From NCBI GenBank assembly GCA_964516325.1, contig CAZFAP010000059.1, positions 1 to 25,761 of the forward strand: DNA of 25,761 nt, written 5' to 3'. The notes below the pieces were generated by a model. That model saw nothing but the letters and a program-made list of their open reading frames with translations, did not search any database and was not told where the DNA came from. Each line of letters starts with the position of its first letter. The first letter of the stretch is position 1. The DNA is from CAZFAP01 sp964516325 (GTDB lineage Bacteria > Auribacterota > JABMQX01). Of the stretch, positions 6,765 through 13,982 are shown piece by piece. Made by a program: the position numbers and the translations under genes.

Positions 6765-9700
6765 ATGAAAACACAGAGGTCAACCACACAAAACACTCTT
6801 GTCGTCGTCAGCTCCCTGATAGCCGCCGCGGCCTGCGCTGTGCTCTCGCATTGCGCGGCGGCAGAGGAGGAGCGTGCCAGCCAACTTCTCTGGCAAATCG
6901 GAAAAGAGGATGGGAGCCATCTCGAGTTCGCCGAGGTCTATGAGTCGGTCAACTTCAGAGACGACTACAGGAATCTCTTCCCCAACGATGTGCATTTCAT
7001 CGTCGGGAAACACCGCGACGCTGACTGGTCGCCGGTTCATCCGGGCCCGGATGACTACTGGGCAGAGCATAAGGCTCACAAGTTCACCATCGAGTTCGAT
7101 TACGACGGTGAACCGCAGCCTATGGCTTTTTCCATCATTCTGGTTGATGCGCATTACGGCCAACCGCCGGTCCTGACCATTGATTTCAATGGGCTTTCAG
7201 GGAGGTTTATTACGCAGAGAGGCGTCGGAGGGAACAACGTAGCGCGAGAGCCAAAGCGAGGGAAAAGGCAGAGCCATACGCTATACGTCCCCAGCAAGTT
7301 CGTGAAGAAGGGCAAAAACGTCATTTCCATTCTGAATGACCAGGGGAGCTGGCTTTTCTACGACTGCCTGAAGTTGGTGGCGCCGGTGGGGCCGCCTCCG
7401 CATGTCATCCCCGTAGATGTGGCGTGCTCACCGCGGCTCGACGCCCGTGGCAAAGCGGTCATATTGCTGGACGGAAGCATCTTCTATTGGGGCGAGCCGT
7501 TGACCGCCTCGATCGAATGCTTGCAGGACGGGAAGACTGTTGAGAGGAAGGCTTTATCCCTGCAAGAGGGAACTATCCCGGTCATGGAATCGGTCCCCGC
7601 GGGGCCAGAGACGGAGTTTGCTCTGCGATGGAATGGGCGCACGATCACCCTCGCCAGAGCCAAAGCCATGAGCGCCGCCGAAATCCGCACCATAGAATCC
7701 CATCGCTATTTTGCGCGGCTGGCATCGCTGTATCCCGGCAATAGCTTTTATTCTTACGCGAGTGTCCAGACACGGAGGATGGAAGGGGAGGCGAGACCCT
7801 TCCGCGAGTGGCCCGGCTGGGAGGAAGAACGACGTGAGGCTGACCTTTACAGCATGACGACGGGGCTGCTATCCATCCAGGAGAGCCTGCAGCTCGAGGT
7901 GATGCTGAGGGGAGCGCCACTGGTCGAGCAGCGCCCCGTCCCCATTGCTGACCTGACTCCGCCGAAGACGAGGTCCATTCCATTCACCGAGATGTTCGGG
8001 TACAAAGAGCCGAAGGTTTCGCGCATCGCGGCGATGGTTCCGGACGATCAGTACTACATCAGCTTCCGGTCGGTCAGCGACGCCCGTTCGTTCATGGATT
8101 TCTTCGACACGTGGGGAGAGCACTGCCTCAAGCACTACGGTCTGTCCGCCAAAAAGGCGTTGACCCGAGAGAAACTCGAAAGGCAGATGTGCGTGAAGGA
8201 CCTCTGGTTTCTCCGCCCGATCACGAATATCGCAGTGGGGGAAGTTGTCCTGACGGGAAGCCATCCGTTCGCGGCGCAGGGGGACGACATATCGCTGATA
8301 ATGCAGGTGAAGAGCCGAACGATCTTCGATCCAGCGCTCGACAGATTCGTCGAGCAGGCCAAGAAAAGCCGCCCCGACGCGAAGGAGGAGCGATTCAGCG
8401 TGGGGGAACACGATATCTACAGCCTGGTGACGTCCGACCGCGAGATTTCTCATTATCGGGCGGACGTCAGCGAGGATACGATTGTCAGCAACTCGAAGCA
8501 GGCGATGTGCCGCATCCTTGAGACGGTGGACGGGAAGCGGACAGCGCTTACTGCGGCGGAGGATTTCCGATACATGCGTTCGATTTTCAACGAGGACGAT
8601 CCGGGTGAGTCGGGGTTTGTCTTTCTGTCCGAATCATTCATCCGAAGGCAAATCGGACCGAAGGCGAAGATCGCCCAGGCAAGACGCCTTCAGTGCGGGA
8701 CAGTGCTCAAGATGATTGCGAATGCGGCGATTTTGCACAAACACGCGGACGGGAAATTCCCGAAGTCGCTGGAGGAGATGATCAAGAGCCAGTGCATCGA
8801 ATCGCGCTACCTGGTCTGCCCCGACGGAGGAGAATATTCGTGGGAGGCCGATACCTTCAGCCCGGTTTGCTCGGTGCACAACCGTCTCCGCTATCTGACT
8901 CCGATCGTCGAGCTGAAGACCGATTTCGCCAGCGAAAGGGAGAAAAAGGAGTACCAGCGGTTTGTCGAGCGATATAGCAATTACTGGCGAACGTTTTTCG
9001 ATCCGGTGGGAATACAAATCAGGATGTCTCCGTCCGGTCTCACGCTGGAAACGGTGATCCTGCCGTTAGTTGAAAACAGCATCTACCGCGCGGTCACGGA
9101 ATTTGCGGGAGGAATGCCGGTGCCGCTCTCTCCGCGGTACGTCCTGTCAGATACGATTCTCTCGATTCAAGCTCAGATGCCGCAAAGGCACGTTACGCAG
9201 TTGTTCAGGGGGTTGTGGGACGATTACGGAAGGGCGGAGGAGGCGGAAGTGCTGACGGCAGAGGAGGAAGCTGCGCGGAAGCAGGCAGAGGTTGATCTCG
9301 AAGGGGCGTTCGGGAACGTTGTTCCGGGGGTCGTTAAGGGGATTTCCGATACTCTTGACGTGCTCGGGCTGGGCGAGGTTACCAAAGAGGTTGTTGGAGA
9401 GATTGACCAGGAAGAATTGACGGAGGTTGCGGAAGCCGTAGTGCCGATCAAGGTCAGAGGGTCGCTGAACTTCTGCGATGACCACATGCTTTTCGGGATT
9501 CAGGCAGGTGAGATCGGCGGCGTCCCAATTCGCGATATGGGGGGCATCGGGTTTGTGGCAGGGGCGGCCGCGCTGGTGTTGAATTTTCCGGTCTATGGTT
9601 GCTTCGGTGTCGCGGATCCGGCAGCGGCAGAGCGCGTCCTATCGTACACTGCTCGCGCGCTCGCCTATCAACCCCTGCAGGAAGGATGGAGCCAACCCCG

Positions 9701-10328
9701 CGTCACACTCTACGAACTGGAAGAGTACCGCGGACGAAAAATGCGCCTTATTGAGGCGGCCATCGGCCCGATTCGGCTGAGGGGATTCATCTCCATTGTC
9801 GGGTACGAGGCGTATTTGACTCCGAGGCTCTCGCTCCTGAAAAGGGTCATAGACCTCGCGGAACAACCCGCTACCGCGCCACAGCCCTATGCACCGAAGG
9901 CTAACGTAGCTCTTCTCATCCGCCCGGCGGCATGGGACAAGGTGAAAAGCGACTTCCAGTTGGCGTGGGCGGCGTCCGCGAGGGAAGCCTGCCTCTCCAA
10001 TTTCGACGAGCTTCAGGTCTCGTTCAAGTACTTCGGCGACATGGGCGTGCCCATCGAGAAAATTGCAGAAAAAGCGGACGGAACCCGCTACTTCTGCCCC
10101 GAAGGCGGCCAGTACCAGTACGACCCGGAGAAAAATGTCGTCAAATGCACCATCCACGGAACGATGGAGTCGCCCCGCCAGCCGGAGAAGATGCGAGAGG
10201 ACGCCAGCTTCTCCCGCTTGATCAACGGCATAGACCAAATCGCCATCTCCCTCGCCTTCGAAGGCCAAGGCGTCCGCACCCGCGTGAACATGACGTTCAA
10301 CGACAACTACAATCCATTTGGCCGCTGA
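6765..10328 (+). CDS. Large exported protein with N-terminal CBM-like domain and two pseudopilin-like Cys modules
   Basis: A 1187-aa protein of unknown function. A signal peptide covers about residues 1-33 (hydrophobic LVVVSSLIAAAACAVL, cleavage near CAAAEE). Residues ~42-205 (LLWQIGKEDGSHLEF to SILNDQGSWLFYDCLKL) resemble the beta-sandwich carbohydrate-binding-like domain of family 4 polysaccharide lyases. The long remainder is alpha/beta and not assigned. It contains two similar modules in which a helical segment is followed by C-P-x-G-G-x-Y and, 17 residues after the first Cys, C-x-x-H. These are Cys685/Cys702/His705 and Cys1111/Cys1128/His1131. This CPxGGxY...CxxH pattern is typical of the C-terminal tail of some type II pseudopilins. 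Between them lies a charged helical stretch (LTAEEEAARKQAEVDLEG, ~830-850). The start has AAAGGGGG upstream. A role in the envelope or in polysaccharide handling is a guess. Confidence 0.85.
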   Translation: MKTQRSTTQNTLVVVSSLIAAAACAVLSHCAAAEEERASQLLWQIGKEDGSHLEFAEVYESVNFRDDYRNLFPNDVHFIVGKHRDADWSPVHPGPDDYWAEHKAHKFTIEFDYDGEPQPMAFSIILVDAHYGQPPVLTIDFNGLSGRFITQRGVGGNNVAREPKRGKRQSHTLYVPSKFVKKGKNVISILNDQGSWLFYDCLKLVAPVGPPPHVIPVDVACSPRLDARGKAVILLDGSIFYWGEPLTASIECLQDGKTVERKALSLQEGTIPVMESVPAGPETEFALRWNGRTITLARAKAMSAAEIRTIESHRYFARLASLYPGNSFYSYASVQTRRMEGEARPFREWPGWEEERREADLYSMTTGLLSIQESLQLEVMLRGAPLVEQRPVPIADLTPPKTRSIPFTEMFGYKEPKVSRIAAMVPDDQYYISFRSVSDARSFMDFFDTWGEHCLKHYGLSAKKALTREKLERQMCVKDLWFLRPITNIAVGEVVLTGSHPFAAQGDDISLIMQVKSRTIFDPALDRFVEQAKKSRPDAKEERFSVGEHDIYSLVTSDREISHYRADVSEDTIVSNSKQAMCRILETVDGKRTALTAAEDFRYMRSIFNEDDPGESGFVFLSESFIRRQIGPKAKIAQARRLQCGTVLKMIANAAILHKHADGKFPKSLEEMIKSQCIESRYLVCPDGGEYSWEADTFSPVCSVHNRLRYLTPIVELKTDFASEREKKEYQRFVERYSNYWRTFFDPVGIQIRMSPSGLTLETVILPLVENSIYRAVTEFAGGMPVPLSPRYVLSDTILSIQAQMPQRHVTQLFRGLWDDYGRAEEAEVLTAEEEAARKQAEVDLEGAFGNVVPGVVKGISDTLDVLGLGEVTKEVVGEIDQEELTEVAEAVVPIKVRGSLNFCDDHMLFGIQAGEIGGVPIRDMGGIGFVAGAAALVLNFPVYGCFGVADPAAAERVLSYTARALAYQPLQEGWSQPRVTLYELEEYRGRKMRLIEAAIGPIRLRGFISIVGYEAYLTPRLSLLKRVIDLAEQPATAPQPYAPKANVALLIRPAAWDKVKSDFQLAWAASAREACLSNFDELQVSFKYFGDMGVPIEKIAEKADGTRYFCPEGGQYQYDPEKNVVKCTIHGTMESPRQPEKMREDASFSRLINGIDQIAISLAFEGQGVRTRVNMTFNDNYNPFGR

Positions 10329-10412
10329 GCGGCAATGGGGTTCGGGGCGCGGATTGGGCGGTAGCGCACACGCCTGAGTGCAACGCAGACAGACTTGTTG
10401 AGGTATCTTGAA

Positions 10413-11690
10413 ATGATGGAAGAATTTGAGCACAGGGGTTTCTGGTACCTGCCCGAAAAGCCAGAAATCCGGATCGCGGGGACGCTAAAGTTCACGCCGG
10501 CAGCGGGTGCGGTCTTGGAGTTGATCGGCTACTTCGAAGAGGAGCGCCCTCCGATGTCCTTCCTGGCCCCTGAAATCATACTCGGTGACTCTTCGGACGG
10601 CCGGGAGATTACGCTTCGCGGATGCCATGAGGTGGATCGGACGCTTGGCAGCACGGCGGTCCAAACGTCACGTTTCGTCGCGGAGATGGTCCTTACAGGG
10701 GCCCACTTGGCGGCGCCAGAGTCACTCAGGTTCACGTCCGTATGGGTCCGCTACGCCCATCTGGACGAGTGGGCTGGAATGCGAGGGTTCAGTTTTGAAC
10801 CCCTCGGCAGCCCCCCGCCGACCGATGGAATCATCGTGAAGTACGAGAGGCCTCGGTCGGTCAGGGTTGAGATCCCCGATGGATATGCGCTTGAGGTCGG
10901 TGCGGACTTTTCTTACCCGATGCACGCAAGGCGTGTCACGGTTGAGCAGTCAACGACCATGGCCCTCGAACACAGCCAGGAGAAGTCCCTGGACGAATTC
11001 CTTAGGGTCGTGCGGCGCCTGGAGGCGTTTCTCAGCCTGGCCGTGAATGAGCCCTGTCCTCCGACGCGAATCGGGGGGATCCTGGGTGCGACAGGGCAGG
11101 AAGGGGGGCCGGGTGCGGGCACTCCTGTGGACATAGCATACTCCCTGGGCGACGTACCGGGCGCGCGCAAGGAGTTCCAGCCGCTCGACATGCTGTTTAC
11201 CCTGCCAGACGTGGGCGAACGGCTCTCGTCGTTTCTCGGCAACTGGCTCGCGGGGGCAGACGCGCTGGAACCCGTTTGGGGTGCATACCTGGGCACCTTA
11301 TACAACCGCGGGATGTATCTCCCGGATCGGTTTCTTAGTCTGGCCCGGGCAGTCGAGGCCTACCACAGGATGAGGTACAGGAAGAACCTACGCTTCCAGA
11401 ACAGGCTGACTCAGATATGCGAAACCCACGCGCCCCTGTTGTCGTCCTTGAAGGTGCCGGTCCCCGCCTTCGTGCAGAAGGTTGTCGTGACCCGGAATTA
11501 CCTGACCCACCTGGACGCGAAGCTGCAAAAGCATGCTGCGCGGGGCAAGGAGCTTCACCGCCTTGGCCTCAACCTGAAGATTCTGCTCGAGGCGTGCCTT
11601 TTGACCGAGATAGGCTTCGCCGAGGATGAGGTGATGAGGCGCTTCAAAAGGAACAGGCGCTACCGCCAGCTAATGGAACCAGCGGTCTGA
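10413..11690 (+). CDS. apeA: ApeA-like HEPN-domain ribonuclease (predicted anti-phage defence)
   Basis: A 425-aa cytoplasmic protein matching the ApeA architecture. The N-terminal beta-rich domain begins FEHRGFWYLPEKPEIRIAGT and includes the Gly-x-Leu strands typical of ApeA N-terminal domain 1. A C-terminal all-helical HEPN domain (about 285-420) carries the catalytic R-X4-H motif RNYLTH, Arg361 and His366. HEPN proteins with this motif are metal-independent RNases; ApeA is a reported single-gene anti-phage system thought to act by abortive infection. The ATG at 10413 (or 10416) follows GAGG by nine bases; a TTG at 10395 is in frame but has no ribosome site. It starts 84 bp after the large exported gene, which it does not resemble functionally, and two tiny ORFs follow. 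Placement between unrelated genes is what is expected for an acquired defence gene. No other defence gene or mobile element is visible. Confidence 0.82.
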   Translation: MMEEFEHRGFWYLPEKPEIRIAGTLKFTPAAGAVLELIGYFEEERPPMSFLAPEIILGDSSDGREITLRGCHEVDRTLGSTAVQTSRFVAEMVLTGAHLAAPESLRFTSVWVRYAHLDEWAGMRGFSFEPLGSPPPTDGIIVKYERPRSVRVEIPDGYALEVGADFSYPMHARRVTVEQSTTMALEHSQEKSLDEFLRVVRRLEAFLSLAVNEPCPPTRIGGILGATGQEGGPGAGTPVDIAYSLGDVPGARKEFQPLDMLFTLPDVGERLSSFLGNWLAGADALEPVWGAYLGTLYNRGMYLPDRFLSLARAVEAYHRMRYRKNLRFQNRLTQICETHAPLLSSLKVPVPAFVQKVVVTRNYLTHLDAKLQKHAARGKELHRLGLNLKILLEACLLTEIGFAEDEVMRRFKRNRRYRQLMEPAV

Positions 11691-11719
11691 ACGTTGAAAT
11701 CAGGGACGCGAAGGACGAA

Positions 11720-11851
11720 ATGTGGTCGTCGGTTTACGAGCTGTACGTCAGGATCAATAACTACGTCTCGACCAATAATGTGGCAAGGTGCATCGAGAGC
11801 CTCGAATCGTCTTTCAGGGCAATGGCTCCGAAGCCGGGGAGGCAAGAATGA
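11720..11851 (+). CDS. Very small ORF directly after the ApeA-like gene
   Basis: A 43-aa ORF starting MWSSVYELYVRINN and ending APKPGRQE, mostly helical and neutral to basic. The frame is open from 11630, and the codons just upstream of the ATG (LNVEIRDAKDE) also look coding. A non-standard CTG at 11687, overlapping the ApeA stop as CTGA, is therefore an alternative start. The ATG is preceded by AAGGA with a short four-base spacer. Its stop overlaps the start of the next small ORF as ATGA, which argues for translational coupling and that both are real. No family was recognised. It could be a companion or regulator of the HEPN protein, or the tail of a decayed gene. Confidence 0.5.
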   Translation: MWSSVYELYVRINNYVSTNNVARCIESLESSFRAMAPKPGRQE

Positions 11852-12018
11852 AGAGAGAAACCAAGGCCGGATTGAGGCCGAGCGAGAAAAAGAGGATTGA
11901 GGACGCGGAGAAGAGCTACCGCAAGATGTGGTCTGAGATCGAGCCTTTTGTCAAACCGAAGAAGGTGAGGCAGTACTCTACAGCAGGCAAATGGAAGGTC
12001 GCCGCCCACGAGCCGTAG
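11848..12018 (+). CDS. Small basic protein coupled to the ORF upstream
   Basis: A 56-aa, Lys/Arg-rich protein starting MKRETKAGLRPSEKKRIEDA and ending KWKVAAHEP. The first half should form a charged helix (EKKRIEDAEKSYRKMWSEIE). The ATG overlaps the upstream stop as ATGA and has GGGAGG five bases ahead, so translation by coupling is likely. The segment DAEKSYRKMWSEIEPFVK recalls DAKDEMWSSVYELYVR in the upstream ORF, with shared D-A, M-W-S, E and aromatic-Val positions. This is weak similarity over a short span. The basic charge would suit nucleic-acid binding, but no known domain is seen. It ends the ApeA-linked cluster; 318 bp without genes follow. Confidence 0.6.
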   Translation: MKRETKAGLRPSEKKRIEDAEKSYRKMWSEIEPFVKPKKVRQYSTAGKWKVAAHEP

Positions 12019-12336
12019 CAGTAGCCTGGCCCGAAAGGGTCCGGCATACCTCCTGATGGTGTCCTCTTGTCCCGACCTTGCTCAAGCGGGCGTATTCCCT
12101 CGACATCGGTTCGGCAATTCCGCTGTCTCCCTTGGTGGAGCGAGCGTTCCACGCTCTGCCTAACCCCCACGACTGCGTCCCCCTGCGTTGACAGTGCTGT
12201 ACAATTCCGCAGTCGTCATGTTTCGGCTCGGCGAAATGGGTTGACAAAGGGGGCGGGGTGGGGGAAGATTTTGCGGCGTGGCATTTTACTGTCGGCTACA
12301 GAATTGCAGCGGAAAATCCGTCGAGTGGAGGAAGAT
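12019..12336. other. Intergenic stretch upstream of the corrinoid cassette
   Basis: About 318 bp with no convincing gene; the frame that is open on the plus strand is an upstream extension of the corrinoid-protein ORF with no matching ribosome site. It contains a small hairpin GAGCG/CGCTC at 12138-12156 and two TTGACA hexamers at 12188 and 12241. No cobalamin-riboswitch box was recognised. Confidence 0.4.
12241..12269 (+). promoter_or_regulatory. Possible promoter of the corrinoid/methyltransferase cassette
   Basis: A consensus TTGACA (12241-12246) is followed after 17 bases by GAAGAT, which matches only half of the -10 consensus. It lies 68 bp upstream of the corrinoid-protein start. The -35 is good and the -10 poor, so this is tentative. 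Confidence 0.25.
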
Positions 12337-12984
12337 ATGGAACTGGTCGAACAGATAAGGGAAGGAGTGATCAAGGGAGACATCGGGGTCCAGACGAAGG
12401 TGGCGGACCTCGTGAACACGGCTCTCGACGAGGGAATCGCGGTCGAGACGATTCTGAGGGAGGGGCTGATTGCCGGGATGTCGGTGATCGGGCAGCAGTT
12501 CAAGAGGAATGAATGTTATGTGCCGGAAGTTCTCATCGCGGCGAGGGCGATGAAATCGGGGATGGCGGTTCTGAAGCCGTTGTTCGCGGACAGCAAGATC
12601 GAGCCGGTAGGAACGGTGGTCATTGGGACAGTGAAAGGAGACCTGCACGACATCGGGAAGAACCTGGTGGCGATGATGTTGGAGGGCGCCGGGTTCAGTG
12701 TGGTTGACGCGGGGATTGACGTTGCACCGCAGAAATTCATTCAATTGGCGAAGGAGAACAATGCGGAGATTATCGGAATGTCGGCGCTTCTGACGACGAC
12801 GATGACGGCGATGCGGGACACGGTCAAGGCGATCGAGGCGGCGGGACTGGGCCGAAAGCTGAAGACGATTATCGGCGGAGCGCCCTTGACGCAGCGATAC
12901 GCCGACGAGATCGGAGCGGGAGGGTTTGCGCCGGATGCGGCATCGGCTGTGGACAAGACGAAGGAGTTGCTTGGGATCGCCTGA
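12337..12984 (+). CDS. Corrinoid (B12-binding) methyl-carrier protein, MtbC/MttC type
   Basis: A 215-aa methyl-carrier protein that shuttles a methyl group on a cobamide between methyltransferases. An N-terminal helical cap domain (about 1-85) precedes a Rossmann-like B12-binding domain. The cobalt-ligating signature D-x-H-x-x-G is present as GDLHDIGKN with His104, followed by the SALLTT and IGGAPLT elements that cradle the cofactor tail. The length is that of the stand-alone corrinoid proteins of methylamine/glycine-betaine demethylation systems. I took the ATG at 12337, which has GGAGGA six bases ahead. The next genes encode a methyl-H4folate-type methyltransferase and a corrinoid activator, so this is the carrier of a methyl-transfer module. 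No substrate-specific MttB/MtgB-type enzyme is encoded nearby. Confidence 0.95.
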   Translation: MELVEQIREGVIKGDIGVQTKVADLVNTALDEGIAVETILREGLIAGMSVIGQQFKRNECYVPEVLIAARAMKSGMAVLKPLFADSKIEPVGTVVIGTVKGDLHDIGKNLVAMMLEGAGFSVVDAGIDVAPQKFIQLAKENNAEIIGMSALLTTTMTAMRDTVKAIEAAGLGRKLKTIIGGAPLTQRYADEIGAGGFAPDAASAVDKTKELLGIA

Positions 12985-12998
12985 GCAACGGAGAAGGA

Positions 12999-13021
12999 AA
13001 CCGCAGATACACGCGGATGGA
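12999..13021. repeat. Short fragment resembling a CCGCAGAT-type dispersed repeat
   Basis: AACCGCAGATACACGCGGAT lies between the corrinoid protein and the methyltransferase. CCGC and GCGG pair across it. It resembles one end of the common 'accgcagattacgcagat' intergenic repeats, and its start matches the termini of the elements at 1023 and 5317. It may be a remnant. Confidence 0.35.
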
Positions 13022-13095
13022 CAGCGGGCGACGGTCGAAGTGCAGGAATGCTGTGTGAAGGCCCGGCAGAACTCCTCGTGTAGGAAAGGCAAACG

Positions 13096-13890
13096 ATGCT
13101 CATCATCGGCGAAAGATTGAACACCTCCCGGAAGGGATTGCATGAGGCGGTCGAGAAGAAGGATGTCGAATTCCTCAAAGACATCGCCAGGAAGCAGGTT
13201 GAAAACGGAGCGGCATACCTCGACGTGAATTGTGGGACGCGGCTCCAGCACGAGGTGGAGGATTTGCCGTGGCTGGTGAAGCTCGTGCAGGAGACAGTCA
13301 ATGTGCCGCTGAGCATAGACACGCCAAACGCCGACGCTGCGGAAGCCGCCCTCGCAGCCCACAAAGGGAAACCCATCATCAATTCGATCTCCGCGGAGAG
13401 CGACCGCTACGAGAGGATGCTCCCGCTCGTCAAGAAGTACCATTGCGGAGTGATCGCGCTTTGCATGGGCGACGAGGGCATCCCGGAGACGCTGGAGAAA
13501 AAGTTCGAGGTGGCGAGCAATCTTCGCGCGAAGCTGATCTCGGACGGCGTGCCGGAGGAGGACATATATCTCGACCCGCTGGTCCAGCCGGTTGGCGCGA
13601 ATCAGGCGGCGGGGATGGCGGTTGCGAATGCCATCCGCGAGATTTCGCGGTCCTTTCCGAAGACGCACATCTCCTGCGGAATCAGCAATGTTTCACACGG
13701 GATGCCCGTCCGGAAACTCCTCAATCGTGTTTTCATCGTGATGTGCATCGCCGCCGGACTTGACACGGCGATCATTGACCCGAACGATACGGACGTGATG
13801 CAGAGCATCCTCGCCGCGGAAGCGCTTGCGGGCAAGGACGAGTTCTGCGCGAGATATATTGAGGCGTATCGGGCCGGGAAAATCGCGTGA
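13096..13890 (+). CDS. Methyltetrahydrofolate:corrinoid methyltransferase (MeTr/AcsE-like)
   Basis: A 264-aa TIM-barrel enzyme of the pterin-binding family that moves a methyl group between a corrinoid protein and tetrahydrofolate. Diagnostic segments are the opening IIGERLNTSRKG, the pterin-contact AAYLDVNCGT, the strand PLSIDTPN with its catalytic-type Asp, NSISAE, and the late ISNVSHGMP. The length agrees with AcsE-type methyltransferases (about 260 aa) rather than with the methionine-synthase domain. The ATG is preceded by AGGAAAGG. It sits 111 bp after the corrinoid protein and 92 bp before the activator, all on one strand. The likely role is exchange of methyl groups between the adjacent carrier and the folate pool; direction cannot be told from sequence. 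Confidence 0.93.
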   Translation: MLIIGERLNTSRKGLHEAVEKKDVEFLKDIARKQVENGAAYLDVNCGTRLQHEVEDLPWLVKLVQETVNVPLSIDTPNADAAEAALAAHKGKPIINSISAESDRYERMLPLVKKYHCGVIALCMGDEGIPETLEKKFEVASNLRAKLISDGVPEEDIYLDPLVQPVGANQAAGMAVANAIREISRSFPKTHISCGISNVSHGMPVRKLLNRVFIVMCIAAGLDTAIIDPNDTDVMQSILAAEALAGKDEFCARYIEAYRAGKIA

Positions 13891-13912
13891 CGGTTCACCG
13901 ACGGTGCGGGCG

Positions 13913-13934
13913 GCGGACGGGCGCGGGCGTCCGC
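13913..13934 (+). other. Intercistronic stem-loop before the corrinoid activator
   Basis: GCGGACG at 13913-13919 and CGTCCGC at 13928-13934 form a perfect 7-bp GC-rich stem with an 8-base loop. It begins 23 bp after the methyltransferase stop and ends 48 bp before the TTG start of the activator. It lacks a clean T run, so it could be an attenuator or an mRNA-processing or stability element that lowers activator levels. Confidence 0.5.
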
Positions 13935-13982
13935 TTGACCGTTTCTTGATTCGGCAGGGCTGAACCCTTTCGGAAATCTTCC

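Noticed and set aside
10321..10333. GCCGC-TGA-GCGGC palindrome at the end of the 1187-aa gene as a terminator
   Set aside because: The stem is five base pairs with a three-base loop and no T run follows.
12188..12205. TTGACA followed by TACAAT as a promoter
   Set aside because: The two hexamers are only six bases apart, far short of the 16-18 base spacing required.
12067..12336. N-terminal extension of the corrinoid protein by about 90 residues
   Set aside because: The extra residues are not like the helical cap of the family, and the ATG at 12337 has a strong ribosome site.
12286..13668. 460-codon minus-strand frame across the corrinoid protein and methyltransferase
   Set aside because: Its translation is Arg/His/Leu-rich with no domain pattern, and both plus-strand genes carry full family motifs.
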